A DNA stretch of 64,000 nucleotides from Phaeocystidibacter sp965659415 (GTDB lineage: Bacteria > Bacteroidota > Bacteroidia > Flavobacteriales > Schleiferiaceae), in the NCBI GenBank assembly GCA_965659415.1, contig CBFHVA010000006.1:62001-126000 (forward strand). The letters run 5' to 3'. Positions 59,944 to 64,000 of this stretch are shown in pieces (position 1 is the first letter of the stretch; every line of letters begins with the position of its first letter). The notes under the pieces are model-generated. The model had not been told where the DNA came from. It saw only the letters and a program-made list of their open reading frames with translations, and did no database searches. The position numbers and the translations under genes were made by a program.

Positions 59944-62387
59944 TAAGTCTCTTTAAAAAGGAAATACGCGCATTCTTCAACAGCGTTACGGGGTATCTCG
60001 TAATTAGTGTGTTCTTAGCACTGAATAGCTTATTTCTCTGGATTCTCCCCGACAACTTCAACTTGATGGACAGCAATTATGCATCCATCGAGAATCTATT
60101 CATCATTTCGCCTTGGGTGTTCTTATTCCTGATTCCGGCCATCACGATGCGCATGTTCGCAGATGAAAAGCGCACTGGAACCATGGAGTTCTTGCTTACC
60201 AAACCACTTACGGAGATTCAGATTATCGTTGCGAAATACATCGCCGCACTCTCTCTTGTCCTTTTTAGCTTACTCCCCACCCTTCTTTATTTCTACTCCA
60301 TTTACGAGTTGGGTAACCCGTCTGGGAATATTGACGCAGGCGCCACAGTAGGGAGCTACATCGGACTCTTCTTGCTAGGAGGTGCTTATGTGGCCGTTGG
60401 TTTATTCGCTTCAGCACTCACCGATAATCCCATCATCAGTTTTATACTTGCCGCTTTACTGTCCTTCTTCCTGTACATGGGACTCGATCAACTCGCCGGC
60501 TTAAACATCTTTGGTGATGCTGATTTGATGATTCTCAATTTAGGCATCAACGAACACTACCTCAGCATCAGTAGAGGGGTGATTGATTCTAGAGACGTAC
60601 TTTATTTTGTGGGTCTCGTGGTTCTATTTGGCGCAATGGCACGACTCACGCTTCAAAGCAGAAAATGGGACAAACGTTCACGGAAGGCTGACTTCATTCA
60701 GTTTGGACTTATCGCCGCTATCATCGTTGTATTCAACTTGATTGGGTCATTTACGTTCTCTCGAATCGATCTCACATCTGAAAAGAGATACAGCCTTTCC
60801 GAGGCTACCATCAATCTGATCGATCGCATTGAAGACCCCATGCTTTTCAAGATTTACTTAAAAGGGGAATATCCTGCTGATTTACAGCGTCTTCAGAGGG
60901 AAACACAACAAATGCTAGATGAATTCCGAGCATATAATAGACTCATTGAGTACGAATTCATAAATCCAAGTGAGGAAGATAATCCGGAACAATTCTCACA
61001 ACTCCTGCAACAACGTGGGGTGATGCCTACTACAATAGACGTTCGCACCGACGATGGAAGATCCCAGAAGTCCATTTACCCAGGAGGTATCGTTGCTTAT
61101 CAAGATCGGGAAACCGCGGTTAACCTGCTTCAGAGCATCATCAATCGCTCAGCTCAAGACCAAGTTAATATCTCCATTCAAAACTTGGAGTACAACTTGG
61201 CGAACACGCTGCGAAGATTGATTATTCAGGAAAAGCCACTGATCGGGTTTACCACCGGACACGGAGAATGGGAGCGCAAGTACGTAGCAAGTATTTCAGC
61301 TGAACTTGCCGGAACGTATCGTCTGGATAGATTCAATATTCGCGAATTCGCCATTGATACCATCACCGGCCAACCGAGTTTACAGAGTCAGTTGCGGAAA
61401 ATCAATAGTTACGACCTACTGGTAATTGCGCGCCCTACTGAGGCCTTCAACGAACTGGATAAATTCCTCATCGACCAATATGTGATGAACGGCGGCAAAA
61501 TCATGTGGCTTGTTGACCCCGTGTATGCCAACATGGACTCATTGAGTCAGGCCAGTGAATTCTTGGCCTTCCCACAGATGGAGCAGCTCAACATTGACGA
61601 CATGCTTTTTAAATATGGCGTTCGCTTGAACAACGTGCTGTTGCAGGACTTCAATTGCGCAGGTGTGAATGATCGACGAGAAGTAAATGACTGGCCGTAC
61701 TACCCCGTTATGCTCGACTTAATCGACCATCCGATTACAAAGAATCTCAACGGCGTGAAACTGGAGTTTGCTTCAACGATTGATACCATATTTACACCCA
61801 CCGTAAAGAAGACACCTTTGCTGGTGAGCTCTCAGTACAGCCGTGAACAACAAATGCCAGGCATCGTTTCGTTGCGCTATCTGTATAGAGAAAAATATCC
61901 AGAAGAATTCCATCAACAGTTTCTCACCACTGCTGTGCTCTTGGAAGGGAAATTTGAATCGATTTATCGAAACCGATTGGTGCCACAAAACTTAGAAGCC
62001 CAAGGAATATCCTTGCGGGATACCAGCCGTTGGACACAACAGATCGTTATTGCTGATGCAGACGTAATTAAGAATCAATTGAATCTTGTAAATCCAAATA
62101 TTGAACGGGGGACTCCGCTCCCTCTCGGGTATGACCAATTCTTATTTGGAACTCAATTCGGAAATGACGATTTCATCTTGAACGCCATCGACTATATGCT
62201 TGACGAATCAGGGTTAACCACGGTACGAACAAAAGAGTTCAAAATTCGATTGTTAGATATGCCTAGAATTCAAGAGCACCGCCTATTTTGGTTATTGCTG
62301 AATTCAGCTGTGCCCATTGGATTTGTCCTACTGTTTGGATTGCTCTACACTTTGAACCGAAAGAGAAAACACGCTATAAAAGCATGA
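59940..62387 (+). CDS. GldF-GldG fusion: gliding-motility ABC permease joined to GldG
   Basis: 815 residues. Residues 1-242 match GldF: about six membrane spans and the ABC-2 permease signature ADEKRTGTMEFLLTKPL at 74-90. Residues about 245-815 match GldG: a membrane span (253-270), a large periplasmic domain with SFTFSRIDLTSEKRYSLSEA and FTTGHGEWERKY, and a C-terminal span (about 788-808). In F. johnsoniae these are two genes whose products, with the ATPase GldA, support gliding. No stop or restart interrupts the junction (about 240-250). ATGA overlaps on both sides couple it to its neighbours. Confidence 0.9.
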   Translation: MISLFKKEIRAFFNSVTGYLVISVFLALNSLFLWILPDNFNLMDSNYASIENLFIISPWVFLFLIPAITMRMFADEKRTGTMEFLLTKPLTEIQIIVAKYIAALSLVLFSLLPTLLYFYSIYELGNPSGNIDAGATVGSYIGLFLLGGAYVAVGLFASALTDNPIISFILAALLSFFLYMGLDQLAGLNIFGDADLMILNLGINEHYLSISRGVIDSRDVLYFVGLVVLFGAMARLTLQSRKWDKRSRKADFIQFGLIAAIIVVFNLIGSFTFSRIDLTSEKRYSLSEATINLIDRIEDPMLFKIYLKGEYPADLQRLQRETQQMLDEFRAYNRLIEYEFINPSEEDNPEQFSQLLQQRGVMPTTIDVRTDDGRSQKSIYPGGIVAYQDRETAVNLLQSIINRSAQDQVNISIQNLEYNLANTLRRLIIQEKPLIGFTTGHGEWERKYVASISAELAGTYRLDRFNIREFAIDTITGQPSLQSQLRKINSYDLLVIARPTEAFNELDKFLIDQYVMNGGKIMWLVDPVYANMDSLSQASEFLAFPQMEQLNIDDMLFKYGVRLNNVLLQDFNCAGVNDRREVNDWPYYPVMLDLIDHPITKNLNGVKLEFASTIDTIFTPTVKKTPLLVSSQYSREQQMPGIVSLRYLYREKYPEEFHQQFLTTAVLLEGKFESIYRNRLVPQNLEAQGISLRDTSRWTQQIVIADADVIKNQLNLVNPNIERGTPLPLGYDQFLFGTQFGNDDFILNAIDYMLDESGLTTVRTKEFKIRLLDMPRIQEHRLFWLLLNSAVPIGFVLLFGLLYTLNRKRKHAIKA

Positions 62388-63409
62388 AAAAAAGATCTAT
62401 CATCAACATCGGACTCCTTGTAATCCTGGTAGCCGGTGTGCTGTATCTCACCTTGAACAATCGCTCTTCATCTTCCACGTTGGACAACAACGATATGGAT
62501 TATGATTTCTCGGTTCAGGATACGGCAGCCATTACTAGGATTGTGATTATTAGTCGAAATCCGGATACCGCCGTTTTGAAACGAGGGAGTTATGGATGGA
62601 CCGTTCAAACAGATAATGGAGATGAACCAGCACGTGCCGACGCGGTGGACGTACTCTTGGAAACCTTCCACGATATCAAATTGAGAAACTTCCCTAGAAA
62701 GAGTGCCGAACAAACCATTTTGAGAAGGATGGCTGGATATGGTAAAGAAGTCCAAGTATTTCAAGGCGATGAGATGGTTCGTAACTTCATCGTAGGAACC
62801 GATAATGATGACATGCTCGGAACGTACATGATCAAGAAGAACGGCACCCAACCCTACTCTATGCACATACCGTCCTTCAACGGCTACTTGAGTTCTCGAT
62901 TTTTTACTCGCGTAGATCAGTGGCGTGATCGCACCATTTTTGGAATTGCCGATCCGCAAATCCGTTCAGTGGAAATGAACTACCAAGTGGTTCCTCAGGA
63001 AGGTTACGTCATTGAGCAAGAAGCCGATGGTTCTCTTTCCGTTTATGATGATGGAGGATTGGCTATTGAGCCTTTCAATTCTCAGCACACGCGTTACCTC
63101 CTTGCCTCTCTGCGTACACTCAAATATGAAGGAGCCATTATCGAAACCGATGTGGTTTGGCCAAAGAAAGACAGCATTATCAATTCTATCCCTGTTTTTG
63201 AATTGGAGGTAACCCCATTTGAAGGAGAGAAAATCACATTATCTGCATTTCACGTTCCAGCAGAACCAGATACATATGATGACTTCGGTCAACTCATGCA
63301 ATGGGACCCTGATCGTTTCTACGCATACATCAGCGACGGACGCTTTGTATTGATTCAGGCCTATGCCTTTGATAATGTCTTAAAAACTCGTGAGTACTTC
63401 AATCTCTAA
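62384..63409 (+). CDS. DUF4340-like membrane-anchored protein
   Basis: 341 residues from ATG 62384, which overlaps the gldFG stop (ATGA). One N-terminal membrane anchor (about 6-25) precedes a periplasmic part with repeated beta-rich units of the DUF4340 type: ADAVDVLLETFHDIKLRNFP, IVGTDNDDMLGTYMIKKNG and RYLLASLRTLKYEGAI. DUF4340 proteins are often encoded beside GldG-like auxiliary ABC components, so it likely belongs to the same envelope complex. Confidence 0.85.
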   Translation: MKKRSIINIGLLVILVAGVLYLTLNNRSSSSTLDNNDMDYDFSVQDTAAITRIVIISRNPDTAVLKRGSYGWTVQTDNGDEPARADAVDVLLETFHDIKLRNFPRKSAEQTILRRMAGYGKEVQVFQGDEMVRNFIVGTDNDDMLGTYMIKKNGTQPYSMHIPSFNGYLSSRFFTRVDQWRDRTIFGIADPQIRSVEMNYQVVPQEGYVIEQEADGSLSVYDDGGLAIEPFNSQHTRYLLASLRTLKYEGAIIETDVVWPKKDSIINSIPVFELEVTPFEGEKITLSAFHVPAEPDTYDDFGQLMQWDPDRFYAYISDGRFVLIQAYAFDNVLKTREYFNL

Positions 63410-63468
63410 TTGTGAATGGCTTGTTAGCAATTTTCATTTCAACTCCATGATAAGAGATTGCGAACAAT

Positions 63469-63476
63469 TATATTTG
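63469..63476 (+). promoter_or_regulatory. Candidate -7 element TATATTTG
   Basis: Exact TAnnTTTG, 38 nt before the dnaN ATG. Confidence 0.45.
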
Positions 63477-63514
63477 CTCAAGGCCAAAATTGAACGGCAG
63501 CAAACAGTTAGCCC

Positions 63515-64000
63515 ATGAAATTTATCGTATCCAGCGGAACTCTACTACGTGAACTACAAGCCATTGGTGGAGTAATCAACAATAACAATACGCTTCCTAT
63601 TCTCGACAATTTCTTGTTTGAATTAAGTCCTAATTCACTCAAGGTATCAGCGTCGGATTTGGAAACGACCATGACCACCACGCTTGCCGTTGAAACTGAG
63701 TCGGAAGGCCTAGCAGCGGTACCTGCAAAAATCCTCTTGGACACACTCAAGACTTTCCCTGAGCAACCGCTCACCTTCACCCTCGATGAAAAGTCGCACG
63801 GAGTTGAAGTGAGTAGCGACTTCGGTAAGTACTCATTAGCCTTTGTAGAAGGGGATGAATTTCCTCAGCTACCGGAATTGGAGGATGCAGCTGAAGCGAC
63901 TATTCCGGGTGACATCCTTGGAAACGCCATCGCCAAAACCATTTTCGCCGCGGGCAACGACGACCTTCGTCCGGTAATGTCAGGGGTATTCTTCCAGTTT
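63515..64000 (+). CDS. dnaN: DNA polymerase III beta sliding clamp, 3' end outside window
   Basis: 162 residues are visible. The N-terminal clamp domain starts MKFIVSSGTLLRELQAIGGV, with NNNNTLPILDNFLFEL, SASDLETTMTTTL, and AGNDDLRPVMSGVFFQF at the edge of the window. It forms the replication clamp and normally has about 370 residues, so roughly 210 remain outside. It has its own candidate promoter box and is not overlapped by the upstream gene. Confidence 0.97.
   Translation, partial: MKFIVSSGTLLRELQAIGGVINNNNTLPILDNFLFELSPNSLKVSASDLETTMTTTLAVETESEGLAAVPAKILLDTLKTFPEQPLTFTLDEKSHGVEVSSDFGKYSLAFVEGDEFPQLPELEDAAEATIPGDILGNAIAKTIFAAGNDDLRPVMSGVFFQF

Noticed and set aside
1..64000. Mobile elements, prophage, tRNA or defence islands
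   Set aside because: No transposase, integrase, tRNA fold, toxin-antitoxin pair or restriction gene was found by reading; gene content is syntenic-looking housekeeping throughout.

Overview
The window is a gene-dense chromosomal stretch of a Bacteroidota bacterium, most likely a marine Flavobacteriales member near the Cryomorphaceae/Schleiferiaceae. That placement is an inference. The evidence is a type IX secretion (T9SS) protein PorQ, a secreted protein with a T9SS type A C-terminal sorting domain, gliding-motility GldF/GldG sequences, promoter boxes of the Bacteroidetes form TAnnTTTG, almost no Shine-Dalgarno sequences, and many short intergenic gaps. I found no rRNA, tRNA, CRISPR array, insertion sequence or prophage. 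No intergenic gap exceeds about 300 bases.

Layout. 1-4200: tail of a sigma-54-activator response regulator without a DNA-binding domain, an outer-membrane beta-barrel, a small acidic protein, a MATE exporter and a SnoaL-like protein, most followed by strong terminators. 4281-12050: surface-polysaccharide genes (two glycosyltransferases and a polyprenyl-phosphate sugar transferase), an unusual RluA-type pseudouridine synthase, and an M1 aminopeptidase whose 5' side carries a 7x8-bp tandem repeat. 12184-25422: recG, a papain-like protease, a VTT membrane protein, pheT with a histone-deacetylase-like gene, purL, and a lipoprotein amidohydrolase overlapping an acyl-CoA ligase. 25505-30299: a di-haem cytochrome c peroxidase and a PASTA / T9SS-cargo / RluD chain joined by 1-bp stop-start overlaps.

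30416-41160: ddl-coaD, Nudix and pyrE packed tightly, birA, rsfS-ftsH-LUD-cdsA-psd-ACBP (protein quality control and phospholipid synthesis), then cmk-porQ. 41242-48545: lon, a GlmU-like nucleotidyltransferase, rpmE2, a beta-helix lipoprotein, and a LuxC-type acyl-CoA reductase divergent from a ferredoxin. 48663-56243: a secreted protein, serC-serA (serine synthesis), an unknown membrane protein, a DUF1015 protein, YggS, and an exonuclease/GIY-YIG fusion. 56240-64000: OMP, purC and phoH on the minus strand; on the plus strand a translationally coupled unit of SAM hydrolase, ABM-domain protein, fused GldF-GldG and a DUF4340-like protein, then the start of dnaN.

Most genes are recognisable housekeeping functions and I see no obvious new defence or mobile system. 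The most notable signals are: (1) a recurring -7-like element placed only 4-8 nt before the start codon in about ten transcription units, suggesting that this lineage makes many leaderless mRNAs, some with TTG starts; (2) the octamer array at the M1 peptidase promoter; (3) a GldF-GldG fusion; (4) a near-palindromic, face-to-face divergent promoter between luxC-like and ferredoxin genes; (5) a terminator-like RNA with a three-way-junction fold.
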